DNA of 64,000 bases from Geobacillus stearothermophilus ATCC 12980. GTDB taxonomy: Bacteria > Bacillota > Bacilli > Bacillales > Anoxybacillaceae. Shown here piece by piece: positions 8,383 to 16,557 of the stretch. Made by a program: the position numbers and the translations under genes. The stretch spans positions 2,685,501 through 2,749,500 of the forward strand of contig NZ_CP128494.1 in assembly GCF_030369615.1 (NCBI RefSeq), read 5' to 3'. The stretch's first letter is position 1; every line of letters begins with the position of its first letter. The notes under the pieces were generated by a model that saw nothing but the letters and a program-made list of their open reading frames with translations, ran no database searches and was not told the DNA's origin.

Positions 8383-8829
8383 TTGGGCGATGAAGCGCTT
8401 GGCGAGCGCATTGGCCCACACTTTGGCGCCTTCTGCGGTCGGCAGGTCGGTTTGCGGGTCGACATAGCGGTTCAGTTCTTCGCTTTGATCGTCGGGCCAG
8501 GCGGGCCAATGGTTGAGATACGGATAGCCGTTCTCATTGGCGAACGCTTCGAGCCGTTCCACTTGACGCGGATAGTAGGTCGCGTTGTAAATCGGGTTCG
8601 GCGGCTGCAAGATCACGACCGCATTCGGGGCGGCGGATTTGAGCTGGTCGATGATCGATTGGATGTGGGCGAGCGTGTCGTCGATCATCACGACGCCGTT
8701 GTCGTTTAATAAAAACGGTTCAAGCAAGACAAGATCCGGCTTATCCTTGGCCCAGTCGGCGGCGATACGCTGCCGATCGGCGTCGGCGGTCGTCAAACCG
8801 TCGTATTCGTGGACGGTGATGTGAAACTG
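8380..8829 (-). pseudogene. C-terminal half of an SGNH/GDSL hydrolase, 5' end deleted
   Basis: From about ITVHEYDGLTTADADRQRIA to the C-terminus (YLNHWPAW, TAEGAKVWANALAKRF) the frame reads as the second half of an SGNH-type esterase/acetylhydrolase, as found in exopolysaccharide gene clusters. The N-terminal catalytic GDS block is missing. The frame continues upstream only into the reverse reading of a wzz-like gene. The junction is in the interval 8820-8832. The fused frame remains open to 8961 but has no plausible start of its own. The remnant probably marks one border of a large deletion. Confidence 0.7.
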
Positions 8830-9014
8830 TAGAGCTGCTGCTCCGATTTCGCTTGGTTGACGAGAATTTGTGTCGATGCCTGATAAATCGGCGTTAATAG
8901 AAAATAGCTGACCACACCGCTTACAACGGTCGCTAGCGCGGTGATCAGGACGATGAGCCAAAGCCGTTTGCGCAATGTTTCGAACAGCTCACGCAGGCTG
9001 ATTGTTTCTTCCAC
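8793..9014 (-). pseudogene. 5' fragment of a Wzz-type polysaccharide co-polymerase / kinase activator
   Basis: A GTG start at 9014 preceded by GAGAGGGGGA opens a 73-codon frame beginning VEETISLRELFETLRKR. A membrane helix (LIVLITALATVVSGVVSYFL) follows, then TPIYQASTQILVNQAKSEQQ. This is the N-terminal Wzz domain of YveK/YwqC/CapA-type proteins, which regulate chain length and activate the partner tyrosine kinase. Homology stops at about QLYS; the last dozen codons are out-of-frame SGNH hydrolase sequence. A full protein would be about 230-250 residues. The start, ribosome binding site and upstream region look intact, so the 3' part was lost by deletion. Confidence 0.75.
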
Positions 9015-9232
9015 CAGTATTCCCCCTCTCTTGTCTGTCTCCTTCTTGGTTGACGTTCGCGGTACGTACGCCCCCTCTGATGCAAAAGGGAAGGTTGTAC
9101 AAATGTTTCCTCCGCAAGAACATCCCGATGTTCGACCTCTGTCCCGATCTTTCGAACATGAATCGACATTCCCATTATAGCGAATGAAGCGAAACATATC
9201 TAGCCGAAATCGGTACTAATTTTGGCCAAATG

Positions 9233-9262
9233 AAAAGGCCGCCTCGATCGGCAGCCTTTTTT
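9233..9262 (-). terminator. terminator after the acidic lipoprotein gene
   Basis: Read on the minus strand, GGCTGCC pairs with GGCGGCC (one G-T pair) around a 6-base loop and is followed by four T residues; A/T runs flank both sides. It begins just after the lipoprotein stop. Confidence 0.7.
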
Positions 9263-9264
9263 CG

Positions 9265-9630
9265 TTATTCGTCTATATTATCTTTGTCGTTAGCGTCTTG
9301 CGGGTCTTCAATTGGGTCTTCGCGGTCCGGAACCGTATCGCGCTCATCATCGCCCGGTCCGTTGTTCGTGTCATCTCCCGGCGGGAGTTGATTGTTTTGG
9401 TTGTCGTTCAAATCAACATCGCGGTTGTCCGGGATGCCGTCATTGTCTTTGTCGTTGTCGACGTCATCGTCTTGGTTGATGTCATCGGCCGGGTTCACGT
9501 CTAGGTCGTTGACATCGTTTTTATTGTTGTTTGGCGGCGGCGGATTGTCTTTGTCGCCATTGCATCCGGACGCTAAAAAGAGGGCGACGATGGCGCTGAA
9601 CAGTTTGAACAGCAACGCCTTTTTTTTCAT
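9265..9630 (-). CDS. acidic Asp/Asn-rich lipoprotein
   Basis: The 121-residue product starts MKKKALLFKLFSAIVALFL and has the lipobox LASGC, so it should be a lipid-anchored extracellular protein with Cys about residue 23. The mature part is nearly all Asp, Asn, Glu, Pro and Gly. It includes DKDNDGIPDNRDVDLND and DTVPDREDPIED, which resemble thrombospondin type 3 / EF-hand-like calcium-binding loops (DxDxDGxxD). Calcium binding at the cell surface is therefore plausible but inferred. The ATG follows GAAAGGAGAAGGTGCC. It stands alone with its own terminator. I know no functional name. Confidence 0.75.
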   Translation of the reverse strand: MKKKALLFKLFSAIVALFLASGCNGDKDNPPPPNNNKNDVNDLDVNPADDINQDDDVDNDKDNDGIPDNRDVDLNDNQNNQLPPGDDTNNGPGDDERDTVPDREDPIEDPQDANDKDNIDE

Positions 9631-9789
9631 GGCACCTTCTCCTTTCTTCGTGTTGTTGTGACCTTATGTAAGACCGGTCCTTGTTTATCTTTCCCAGAAG
9701 AGCGCATTTCATGCAAGGGGAATGAAACAAATGCGGAGGTGGCGTTTAGGGGAATGAACATACGCGCCCCGCAAAGGAGCGCGCGTTGG

Positions 9790-10227
9790 TCAGCCGTTTG
9801 TTTTCTCACCAAGGGCGAACATGAGCTCTGTTTCGCAGACGAGTTCGCCGTCGACGGTGGCGGTGCCTTTGCCTTTGCCGATGGCGCCGCGGGCGCGGAG
9901 AATTTCGACTTCCAGGCGAATTTGGTCGCCTGGTTTCACTTGCCGCTTAAAGCGGCAGTTGTCGATGCCGGCGAAAAAAGCGAGGCGGCCGCGGTTTTCT
10001 TCGCTTTGCAGGAGGACGACGGCGCCGACTTGGGCGAGCGCCTCGACGATCAACACGCCGGGCATGACCGGGTATTCGGGGAAGTGGCCGGCAAAAAACG
10101 CTTCGTTGGCGCTGACGTTTTTGATGCCGACGGCGCGCTTTCCTTCTTCGATTTCCAGAATGCGGTCAACAAGCAAAAACGGATAGCGGTGCGGGATGAT
10201 GGACTGGATTTGTTGGATGTCAAGCAT
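9790..10227 (-). CDS. fabZ: 3-hydroxyacyl-[acyl-carrier-protein] dehydratase
   Basis: The 145-residue protein dehydrates 3-hydroxyacyl-ACP in fatty acid elongation. The hot-dog fold active site is visible: catalytic His in [14 protein letters not shown] and Glu in [10 protein letters not shown], about 14 residues later. The N-terminal [17 protein letters not shown] is diagnostic. The length is usual for FabZ. It follows flhO-flhP-epuA on the same strand, matching the Bacillus order flhO-flhP-ywpB(fabZ). Confidence 0.95.
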   Translation of the reverse strand: MLDIQQIQSIIPHRYPFLLVDRILEIEEGKRAVGIKNVSANEAFFAGHFPEYPVMPGVLIVEALAQVGAVVLLQSEENRGRLAFFAGIDNCRFKRQVKPGDQIRLEVEILRARGAIGKGKGTATVDGELVCETELMFALGEKTNG

Positions 10228-10279
10228 AGAAACACTCCTTTTTCATGATCATCAAGACGATGACGCGGCGAGGTGCTGC

Positions 10280-10612
10280 TTACGTCCCTTTTTCGACAAA
10301 GTCGAGAATGTGCTGCCACGTCGAGGGGCGGAACACGTCAAGCCACGCTCCGTCGCCGATGGCGCTGTAGCCAACGACCGCTCCCGCCGCAAGGCAGATG
10401 GCCATAAGAACGGTGACGATCACGAGCCGAAGCCAGATCGGGATGAGCCGGGTGCGCGCGAAACGGCGCGGCGCGGCCGCCTCCTCTTCAGCCGGAAGGG
10501 CTTGGGCTTCCGGTTCAGCGGGAGCCGGCGGGCTCTTTCTCACTCGGCCTTTCCGCCTTGCCATCCGGGAAGACGGCCGATGCATACGCTCTTGATGCCT
10601 CTCGTCACTCAT
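10280..10612 (-). CDS. EpuA-type small membrane protein (annotated as RNA polymerase subunit beta-like, DUF-type)
   Basis: The 110-residue protein has a basic, Pro/Ala/Glu-rich N-terminal tail (about 1-55), one membrane helix (RLVIVTVLMAICLAAGAVVGYSAI, about 61-84) and a conserved end, FRPSTWQHILDFVEKG. This W-x-H-I-x-D-F-V pattern is typical of the EpuA family. The family is often mis-annotated as DNA-directed RNA polymerase beta because it can be linked to rpoB in other genera. It sits between flhP and fabZ with short gaps and is probably cotranscribed. The biochemical role is unknown. Confidence 0.75.
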   Translation of the reverse strand: MSDERHQERMHRPSSRMARRKGRVRKSPPAPAEPEAQALPAEEEAAAPRRFARTRLIPIWLRLVIVTVLMAICLAAGAVVGYSAIGDGAWLDVFRPSTWQHILDFVEKGT

Positions 10613-10623
10613 CGCGATCCTCC

Positions 10624-11445
10624 TTATGAGGAGCGCATGCCGTTAATCAGCCCGAGCATTTGTTCCGAAATGGAAATGGCGCGGGCGTTCAGCTGATACG
10701 CTCGGTTTGTCGCCATTAGGCCAACCATTTCTTCGCCAAGGTCGACGTTCGACTGTTCCAAGGCGCCTTGCTTGACGCCGATTTGGCCACGCAAATTGCC
10801 GTTGAGCTCCCGAGCGGCGCCAGGGACATCCGGCAAGGTGAAGACGTTGTCTCCCTGGGCTTCGAGAAGCTGCGGACGGTCAATGGCGGTGACGCCAAGG
10901 TTCACGCGGGCAACAACCGCACCGCTGGCATCAGTGGCCGTCAGCATCCCGGTTGGGGAGAGCTGAAAGCCGGTTGTGCCGGTGGGAAATTCGATGGGCC
11001 GATTCGCTTCATCGAGCACCGGGCGGCCGTCGCTTGTCACGAGGGCAAGACGTCCGTCCATAGGAGTGACAGAAAAGTTGCCAGCGCGGGTGTAGCCGAT
11101 CGTTGTGTCACCGTTGGCATTGGCGACTTGAACGCGAAACCATTGGTTGGCGGCGGTGAAGGCGAAATCGAGCGCGCGGCCGGTCTCGACGAGCGTTCCT
11201 TGAACAGACACAAGCATCGTCGAGGCGAGGCGCGCCCCGTTGCCGTAACGCACGCCGGCCGGCGTCTCACGTGGCGCTTCGTCGGCGGGAAGGCGGTCGA
11301 CTTGCTGGGCGAGGAGCTCAGCGAAGCGCGCTTCGCGCCGTTTAAAGCCGACGGTGTTGCTGTTGGCGATGTTGTGGCTGATCGTATCAAGCCGCTCTTG
11401 CAAGGCGTTCATCGTGTTGGCGGCGGTGAGCATCGAACGAAGCAC
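10624..11445 (-). CDS. flhP: flagellar hook-basal body protein FlhP
   Basis: The 273-residue protein belongs to the FlgF/FlgG rod family. The N-terminal MLRSMLTAANTMNALQERLDTISHNIANSNTVGFKRREA is shown by ISHNIANSNTVGFKR, the flg_bb_rod motif. The C-terminal NVDLGEEMVGLMATNRAYQL motif forms the coiled-coil rod interface. The GTG start at 11445 follows AAAGGAGG with 8-base spacing. It is the second gene of a flhO-flhP pair downstream of mbl, as in B. subtilis. It has no signal peptide; export is through the flagellar type III apparatus. Confidence 0.93.
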   Translation of the reverse strand: MLRSMLTAANTMNALQERLDTISHNIANSNTVGFKRREARFAELLAQQVDRLPADEAPRETPAGVRYGNGARLASTMLVSVQGTLVETGRALDFAFTAANQWFRVQVANANGDTTIGYTRAGNFSVTPMDGRLALVTSDGRPVLDEANRPIEFPTGTTGFQLSPTGMLTATDASGAVVARVNLGVTAIDRPQLLEAQGDNVFTLPDVPGAARELNGNLRGQIGVKQGALEQSNVDLGEEMVGLMATNRAYQLNARAISISEQMLGLINGMRSS

Positions 11446-11466
11446 GGGCTTGTCCTCCTTTTGTCA

Positions 11467-12297
11467 TCATTTCAGGCGGCCGACTTCATTGACGGCCTTG
11501 TCCAAGCTGCGGTCGTACGCTTGGATGATTTTTTGGTTTGCTTCAAACGTTCGGTAAGCCGCGAGCAAGTCGGTCATCGTCCGCTCAACGTCCACGTTCG
11601 ACCGTTCGAGAAACCGCTGCTTGACGGTATACGTGACATTGCCGGGCGCCTGCGGCAATGGCCCTGCCGTGCTGCGGAACAGGCCGTTTCCTTCCTTCAC
11701 CAATGTTTGCGGGTTGGCGGCGAAGGCGACGCCAAGGCGGGCGATTTCCCGGTTTCCGGTGATGATCGTCCCGTCGTCGCGGACGGCGAACGTTTCATTC
11801 GGAACGGCGATGCGCTCGCCGTTGCCATCGAGCACATACCAACCGTCTTGCGTGGTTAAATAGCCGTCCGGGCTCACGGTGAAATGGCCGTTGCGCGTGT
11901 ACCGGATGTCGCCTTGGCCGTTTTCGACGGCAAACAAGAGCGCCCCGCGCTGCCCGCTTGCCGGGTCGACCGGGACTTGTCCATCGACTAAGGCTACATC
12001 AGTGGAGAGACCGGTTTCTTTAATATCCCCTTGGCGGAAGTTCGGGATGAGTTCTTGCATATAGACACCCGTCTGGAGCGGCCCGATCGCCGTTTGCGTC
12101 AGAATGGCGCGCGGCGGGGCGGTTGGAATCGGCTCGTCCTCGAGGCGGCTCATCAACAGTTCCGGAAACGCTCTCATCGCTCCTGCATCAGCTTTGTATC
12201 CCGGCGTTTCGGCGTTCGCCAAGTTGTTGGTCAGCATCTCGACGCGCCGCTCCTGGGCGAGCATGCCGCTCGCGGCGGTATACAATCCTCTTAGCAT
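11467..12297 (-). CDS. flhO: flagellar hook-basal body protein FlhO
   Basis: The 276-residue FlgF/FlgG-family rod protein begins MLRGLYTAASGMLAQERRVE with the LTNNLANAETPGYKAD motif. It ends with NVDVERTMTDLLAAYRTFEANQKIIQ. The ATG at 12297 is preceded by GCGAGGGAG; an upstream in-frame start adds 26 residues that do not fit the family. It lies 21 bases before flhP and is probably cotranscribed with it. It is homologous to FlhP across its length, as expected for paralogous rod subunits. Confidence 0.93.
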   Translation of the reverse strand: MLRGLYTAASGMLAQERRVEMLTNNLANAETPGYKADAGAMRAFPELLMSRLEDEPIPTAPPRAILTQTAIGPLQTGVYMQELIPNFRQGDIKETGLSTDVALVDGQVPVDPASGQRGALLFAVENGQGDIRYTRNGHFTVSPDGYLTTQDGWYVLDGNGERIAVPNETFAVRDDGTIITGNREIARLGVAFAANPQTLVKEGNGLFRSTAGPLPQAPGNVTYTVKQRFLERSNVDVERTMTDLLAAYRTFEANQKIIQAYDRSLDKAVNEVGRLK

Positions 12298-12420
12298 GAC
12301 AGCTCCCTCGCTTGTCCATGAAAATTCGTGGCAGAAAGCCGCTGCCGGCGTTGGCGGGCGGCTTGTTGATTCCATTATAGGCGGGCGGGGGCGGCAGCCG
12401 CATCCCCTGCTTTTCCTTTT

Positions 12421-13422
12421 TTACACCAACTGCGATTTCGACGCGCGGTCGATGTTCTCAAGCATCAGCCCGGTGCCAAGGGCGACGCAGTCCATCGGAT
12501 TTTCGGCGATGAACACCGGCAGCTTCAGCTCTTCGGCAAGCAACTGATCGATTCCATGCAAGAGGGCGCCGCCGCCCGTTAAGATGACGCCTCGGTCGAT
12601 GATGTCGGCCGACAGTTCCGGCGGCGTGCGCTCGAGCACGCTTTTCGCGGCTTGTACAATCAAGGACACCGGCTCGCGAAGCGCCCGTTCGATCTCCTCC
12701 GAACGGACGGTGATCGTGCGCGGCAGTCCGGTGACGAGATCGCGGCCGCGGACGTCGATTTCTTCGGTCCGTGCGCCTGGGAATACCGTTGCGACTTTGA
12801 TTTTAATCTCCTCGGCCGTTCGTTCCCCGATGAGCAGCTTATATTCGCGCTTGATGTAGTTTAAAATTTCCATATCGAACTTGTCCCCGGCCATTTTAAT
12901 GGAAGAGGCGGTGACAATGTCCCCCATCGAGAGAACCGCCACGTCGGTCGTGCCACCGCCAATATCAACGACCATGTTTCCGCACGGCTGAAAAATGTCC
13001 ATTCCGGCGCCAATGGCTGCGACTTTCGGCTCTTCCTCCAAGTACACTTTTTTGCCGCCGCTTTTTTCTGCTGCCTCTTTGATCGCTTTCCGTTCGACCG
13101 ATGTCGTGTTCGTCGGGCAACAAATCAAAATGCGCGGTTTGGCGAAAAAGCCTTTTAGGTCGAGCTTGCTTAAGAAATGCTTCAGCATCGCTTCTGTAAT
13201 GTCAAAGTCGGCAATGACGCCGTCTTTGAGCGGCCGAATGGCAACAATATTCCCAGGAGTACGTCCGACCATTCGTCGTGCTTCTTCGCCGACTGCGAGC
13301 ACTTTGTTCGTGTGTTTATCGATCGCCACGACGGACGGCTCATTGAGCACGATGCCTTTGCCTTTGACGAAAATGAGGACGTTCGCCGTGCCTAGGTCAA
13401 TGCCGATATCTCGTGAGAACAT
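12421..13422 (-). CDS. mbl: rod-shape-determining protein Mbl (MreB-like actin)
   Basis: The 333-residue bacterial actin organises lateral-wall peptidoglycan synthesis. ATPase motifs are visible: phosphate-1 GIDLGTANVLIF, phosphate-2 VVDIGGGTTDVAVLS, and adenosine-loop GVILTGGGALLHGID. The ATG at 13422 follows AAGGAGGAGC; a longer frame begins 11 codons earlier without a site. The order spoIIID-mbl-flhO-flhP is the Bacillus order and separates Mbl from MreB and MreBH, which lie elsewhere. Confidence 0.95.
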   Translation of the reverse strand: MFSRDIGIDLGTANVLIFVKGKGIVLNEPSVVAIDKHTNKVLAVGEEARRMVGRTPGNIVAIRPLKDGVIADFDITEAMLKHFLSKLDLKGFFAKPRILICCPTNTTSVERKAIKEAAEKSGGKKVYLEEEPKVAAIGAGMDIFQPCGNMVVDIGGGTTDVAVLSMGDIVTASSIKMAGDKFDMEILNYIKREYKLLIGERTAEEIKIKVATVFPGARTEEIDVRGRDLVTGLPRTITVRSEEIERALREPVSLIVQAAKSVLERTPPELSADIIDRGVILTGGGALLHGIDQLLAEELKLPVFIAENPMDCVALGTGLMLENIDRASKSQLV

Positions 13423-13525
13423 ACATGCTCCTCCTTGCCTCTGCTCTGAAATCATTCCTAATAGATTATTCTACCATATTTGCCCCCCGGAATGATACTG
13501 CAAACGGCAGATGGCAAGGAAAAAG

Positions 13526-13789
13526 TCAGTTGTTTTTCACCGTCTGCTTTTTATACTTTTTCTTCGTTGCCTCCCCGCCCCGCAAATGGCGGATCGATTT
13601 ATGGTAATCGAGGATTTGTTTCACTTCTTGGGCCAGCTCCGGATTGATCTCCGGCAGCCGTTCGGTCAAGTCTTTATGCACGGTGCTTTTCGACACGCCA
13701 AACTCTTTCGCGATGACGCGAACGGTTTTCCTCGTCTCCACGATATACTTGCCAATCTTGATCGTACGCTCTTTGATGTAATCGTGCAC
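13526..13789 (-). CDS. spoIIID: stage III sporulation transcriptional regulator SpoIIID
   Basis: The 87-residue DNA-binding protein controls mother-cell genes during engulfment. The helix-turn-helix is at about residues 22-44 (VRVIAKEFGVSKSTVHKDLTER), followed by a basic C-terminus (KKKYKKQTVK) that contacts DNA in B. subtilis SpoIIID. The GTG start at 13789 follows AGGGAGGG. The length is typical (93 in B. subtilis). It is directly upstream of mbl. Confidence 0.96.
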   Translation of the reverse strand: MHDYIKERTIKIGKYIVETRKTVRVIAKEFGVSKSTVHKDLTERLPEINPELAQEVKQILDYHKSIRHLRGGEATKKKYKKQTVKNN

Positions 13790-14098
13790 ACCACTCGCCC
13801 TCCCTAAGTTGGATGTGAGAAGTGAGAAGTGTGAAATGAGACTCGTCTTGCCACTGATGAGCGCCGCTTTCGTTGGATGTCTTGGAAGCGTCTTCGCCGC
13901 GTCGCTTGCCGGTTGTGAACGATCCCCACCTCAACCACTCTCATTGCTGTTCAATTTGTAACATTTTATTAGACAAAACGGGAATATATACCAGAAATAT
14001 CAAGGCGGACAACGGTTTTTTCACAATTTTTTTGCGGTTTGTAACGGAAGGGAAATGGGAAACGACTATGTATAGAGAGGAAAAAAGGAGGATCTGGC
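13790..14098. other. intergenic region between divergent spoIIID and BsuPI-type genes
   Basis: About 310 bases hold the control regions for both genes. Near 13815-13845 is an irregular run of GTGAGAA-like units (GTGAGAAGTGAGAAGTGTGA). An A/T-rich part lies at 13960-14030. I cannot assign a sigma-E or SpoIIID site with confidence. Confidence 0.4.
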
Positions 14099-14608
14099 AT
14101 GGGCAAAGGAAAAATGATCGGCGTCGCAGCCGTGTTGGCCGGGGTGGCGGCGGCGAGTGCGCTGTTTATGTATAATAGCGGCAACGAGCGCCCGCAGGCG
14201 AAAGATGATTTGCTTGGCCCCGCTCCAGCGGGCAAACCAGCGCCCACAGGCGGGAAAGGGATCATCGCCGGAACGTTGGAGCCGTCACTCACATACGAAA
14301 AGCAAAACGATGCTTACGTGTTTACGTTTACGGTCAAAAACCAAACGGAGCGCGTGCAAACGGTGACGTTCACGAGCTCGAAAAAGTATGACTACATTTT
14401 GTACCGCGATGGCCAAAAGGTGAAGCAGTACAGCGAAGGGAAGATGTTTGCACAAATTTACGAAGAGCGCACGTTAAAACAAGGGGAAGAGCTGTCGTTT
14501 CAGGAGACGTTCCGCGGCCTGGAGCCCGGAACGTATACGCTTGAGTGGTGGCTCGCCGACCAAAACTGGCCGAACGCGCGGGCGAAAGTGACGTTTACGG
14601 TGCAATGA
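14099..14608 (+). CDS. membrane-anchored BsuPI-domain (intracellular proteinase inhibitor-like) protein
   Basis: The 169-residue protein has an N-terminal membrane anchor (MIGVAAVLAGVAAASALFM, about 6-24), a Pro/Gly linker, and a beta-sandwich BsuPI domain from about 60. Family features are FTFTVKNQTERVQTVTFTSSKKYDYILYRDG (shown by YDYILYRDG) and the end GTYTLEWWLADQ. BsuPI was described as an intracellular subtilisin inhibitor, but many membrane-linked homologues have no known role. The ATG follows AAAGGAGGATCTGGC. A terminator-like stem follows at 14742-14773. Confidence 0.75.
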   Translation: MGKGKMIGVAAVLAGVAAASALFMYNSGNERPQAKDDLLGPAPAGKPAPTGGKGIIAGTLEPSLTYEKQNDAYVFTFTVKNQTERVQTVTFTSSKKYDYILYRDGQKVKQYSEGKMFAQIYEERTLKQGEELSFQETFRGLEPGTYTLEWWLADQNWPNARAKVTFTVQ

Positions 14609-14741
14609 GGCTTCGGGCGAATGACAAGTCAAACGGCCGGCCGCATGCGGCGCATGCCAAACGCCGCTCGTGCCGAGTTGGCCAACAGCCCGGTGAGAGA
14701 GGGCGTCCGTTCGCCTGTCAACGGCAACAATGACGACAAGA

Positions 14742-14773
14742 GGGATGTTTCCGTCACTGTGAGGAAGCATCCC
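14742..14773 (+). terminator. terminator-like hairpin
   Basis: GGGATGTTTCC pairs with GGAAGCATCCC (one G-T pair) over 10 bases. A T-rich stretch (TTCCATCTTTCTTT) follows on the plus strand. It lies between convergent genes. Confidence 0.6.
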
Positions 14774-14802
14774 TTCCATCTTTCTTTAGCCATAGAGGCC
14801 AT

Positions 14803-15021
14803 TCATGGCGAGAGAAACACCGCCCCGTACACGAGCGCCAAGGCGATGACGTACGCCGGATGGAGGCGCCATTTGCCGAACATCAACAGGGCGCTGGTGG
14901 CAGCGAGACACACCATTTGGACGAGCCCGGCTCCTTCGTACGACTCGCGAAAAAAGTCGATCGCCATGATCCCGAGCATGACGACGCGAAAAAAAGCAAG
15001 AAATAAATGCCATTGGTTCAT
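14803..15021 (-). CDS. small hydrophobic membrane protein of unknown function
   Basis: A 72-residue product starting MNQWHLFLAFFRVVMLG has three hydrophobic segments (about 4-20, 33-48, 54-70) and ends AVFLSP. The ATG at 15021 is chosen because AAAGGG lies 9 bases upstream; an ATG three codons earlier abuts that site. I recognise no family. It lies 25 bases after the gamma-glutamyltransferase remnant on the same strand and may have been cotranscribed with it. Confidence 0.5.
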   Translation of the reverse strand: MNQWHLFLAFFRVVMLGIMAIDFFRESYEGAGLVQMVCLAATSALLMFGKWRLHPAYVIALALVYGAVFLSP

Positions 15022-15046
15022 CGAAGTCATCCCTTTATCGTGAGTC

Positions 15047-16204
15047 TCACCAAGCGGCGACCGCCCCGTCCGTGTGCGGCTCCGTCCCGGCGGCAAGCAC
15101 GCCGGTGTCAGGATCGCGCCAAATGATTTGTCCGCGGCCGAACGGACCTCCGTCTAAGGCAAAGCGAATGTCATGCCCTTTGCGGGCGAGCGCTTCGGCG
15201 ATATGGCGCGGGAAGTGCGGCTCGACGAGCACCGTTTTTTCTTCCATCCACTGCCAGCGTGGCGCATCGAGCGCCGCTTGCGGGTTCAAGTCAAAATCGA
15301 TGGTGTTCATGATCACTTGCAAATGCCCTTGCGGCTGCATAAATCCGCCCATGACGCCGAACGGGCCGACCGGTGCGCCGCCTTTCGTCAAAAAGCCGGG
15401 GATGATCGTATGGTACGGCTTTTTCCTTGGCGCCAGCCCGTTCGGATGGCGTTCATCGAAGACAAAGTTATGGCCGCGGTTGTGCAGGGCGATGCCCGTG
15501 CCTGGGACGACGAGGCCGGAGCCGAAGCCCATGTAATTGCTTTGAATATAGGACACCATATTCCCTTCGCCGTCGGCGGCGGCCAAATAGACCGTGCCGC
15601 CTTTGGGCGGCGTTCCCGGCTCCGGCGTCAGCGCCTCCGCGCCGATTTGCGCCCGGCGCATGGCGGCAAACGACTCCGACAACAGCTCGTCTGGGCTGCA
15701 GCTCATATAACGGCGGTCGGCGATGTACGCTTTTCCATCGGCAAAGGCCAGCTTCATCGCCTCGATTTGCCGGTGGTGCGTCTCGACATACGGGACGCTT
15801 GGCACGTCAAACCCGTTCATGATGTTGATGGCCATCAACGCGACAAGCCCCTGCCCGTTCGGCGGGATTTCCCACACTTCATAGCCGCGATAGGAAACGG
15901 AGATCGGCTCGACCCATTCCGGTTCGTACTCGGCGAGGTCGTCCGCCGCCAAAAAGCCGCCGTATTGCTTCGAGAAGGCGGCGATTTTTTCCGCCAGCTC
16001 GCCGCGGTAAAAGCTTTCCGCCTCCGTTTCGGCAATGGAGCGCAGCGTCGCCGCATGATCCGGAGAAGCCCACACTTCCCCGATCTTCGGCGCGCGGCCG
16101 CCCGGCGCAAACGTCGCAAACCACGAGGCGAACTCCGGCCCGTTCAGCGCTTCTTTGTACACCCGATAAGCGTTCGCCCAGTATTTGCCCAGCACCGGCG
16201 ATAC
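15047..16204 (-). pseudogene. gamma-glutamyltransferase (YwrD-type), N-terminus missing
   Basis: About 385 residues from VSPVLGKYWANAY to the C-terminus read as gamma-glutamyltransferase. It keeps the autoprocessing Thr region (PPKGGTVYLAAADGEGNMVS), the substrate-binding SNYMGFGSG, and FGVMGGFMQPQGHLQV. Family proteins are about 520-540 residues, so about 140-170 N-terminal residues, including the glutamate-binding arginine, are missing. Upstream of 16204 the open frame runs into the reverse of a tnpB fragment and has no ribosome binding site. The enzyme is probably inactive. The deletion border coincides with the mobile-element remnant. Confidence 0.75.
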
Positions 16205-16253
16205 TTGACACAAAAGTGCTTGCACAAGCCAAGTTACACGACATGACCTATCG

Positions 16254-16437
16254 TCTACTTCGATCAAGCGTGCCAAGTACAAACGAATGCGAAAAACCCT
16301 CCAGCAAAAAGGGACGGCTTCTGCGCGTCGGAAGTTGAAAACAATCGGACAACGAGAAAACCGTTGGATGACGGATGTGAACCATGCTGTCACGAAGGCA
16401 CTCGTTCGTCAATATGGAGAACGTACCCTTTTGGTCG
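16254..16437 (+). pseudogene. internal fragment of an IS1341/IS605-type TnpB (RNA-guided nuclease)
   Basis: A plus-strand frame reads KRAKYKRMRKTLQQKG, then ARRKLKTIGQRENRWMTDVNHAVTKALV and ends near GERTLLV. The R-K-L-K-x-I-x-x-R-E-N-R-W-x-x-D-x-N-H pattern is typical of the central region of TnpB proteins just before the second RuvC segment. Both ends are missing: about 60 of roughly 400 residues remain. It abuts the truncated gamma-glutamyltransferase and probably records the event that removed its 5' end. Confidence 0.7.
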
Positions 16438-16476
16438 CTGTGCTTCCCCGTTTGGATTTCGAAACATCAAAACCAA

Positions 16477-16518
16477 AAAGACCCGCCCGCTTGTCTTGGC
16501 AAACGGACAGGCCTTTTC
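16477..16518 (-). terminator. terminator downstream of spoIIQ
   Basis: On the minus strand CCTGTCCGTTTG pairs with CAAGCGGGCGGG through three G-T pairs around a 6-base loop, then TCTTTTTGG follows. It lies 40 bases after the spoIIQ stop. Confidence 0.65.
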
Positions 16519-16557
16519 GTCGCGTTTTTCGTTTCCTCTTGCTCGACGCCTTGTCGA

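Noticed and set aside
10768..11859. 363-codon plus-strand frame opposite flhP and flhO
   Set aside because: It spans two real genes and their gap in antisense and has no recognisable domain.
15173..16246. 357-codon plus-strand frame opposite the gamma-glutamyltransferase
   Set aside because: Long antisense frames are common in GC-rich Geobacillus genes; the composition is biased and the opposite strand shows conserved enzyme motifs.
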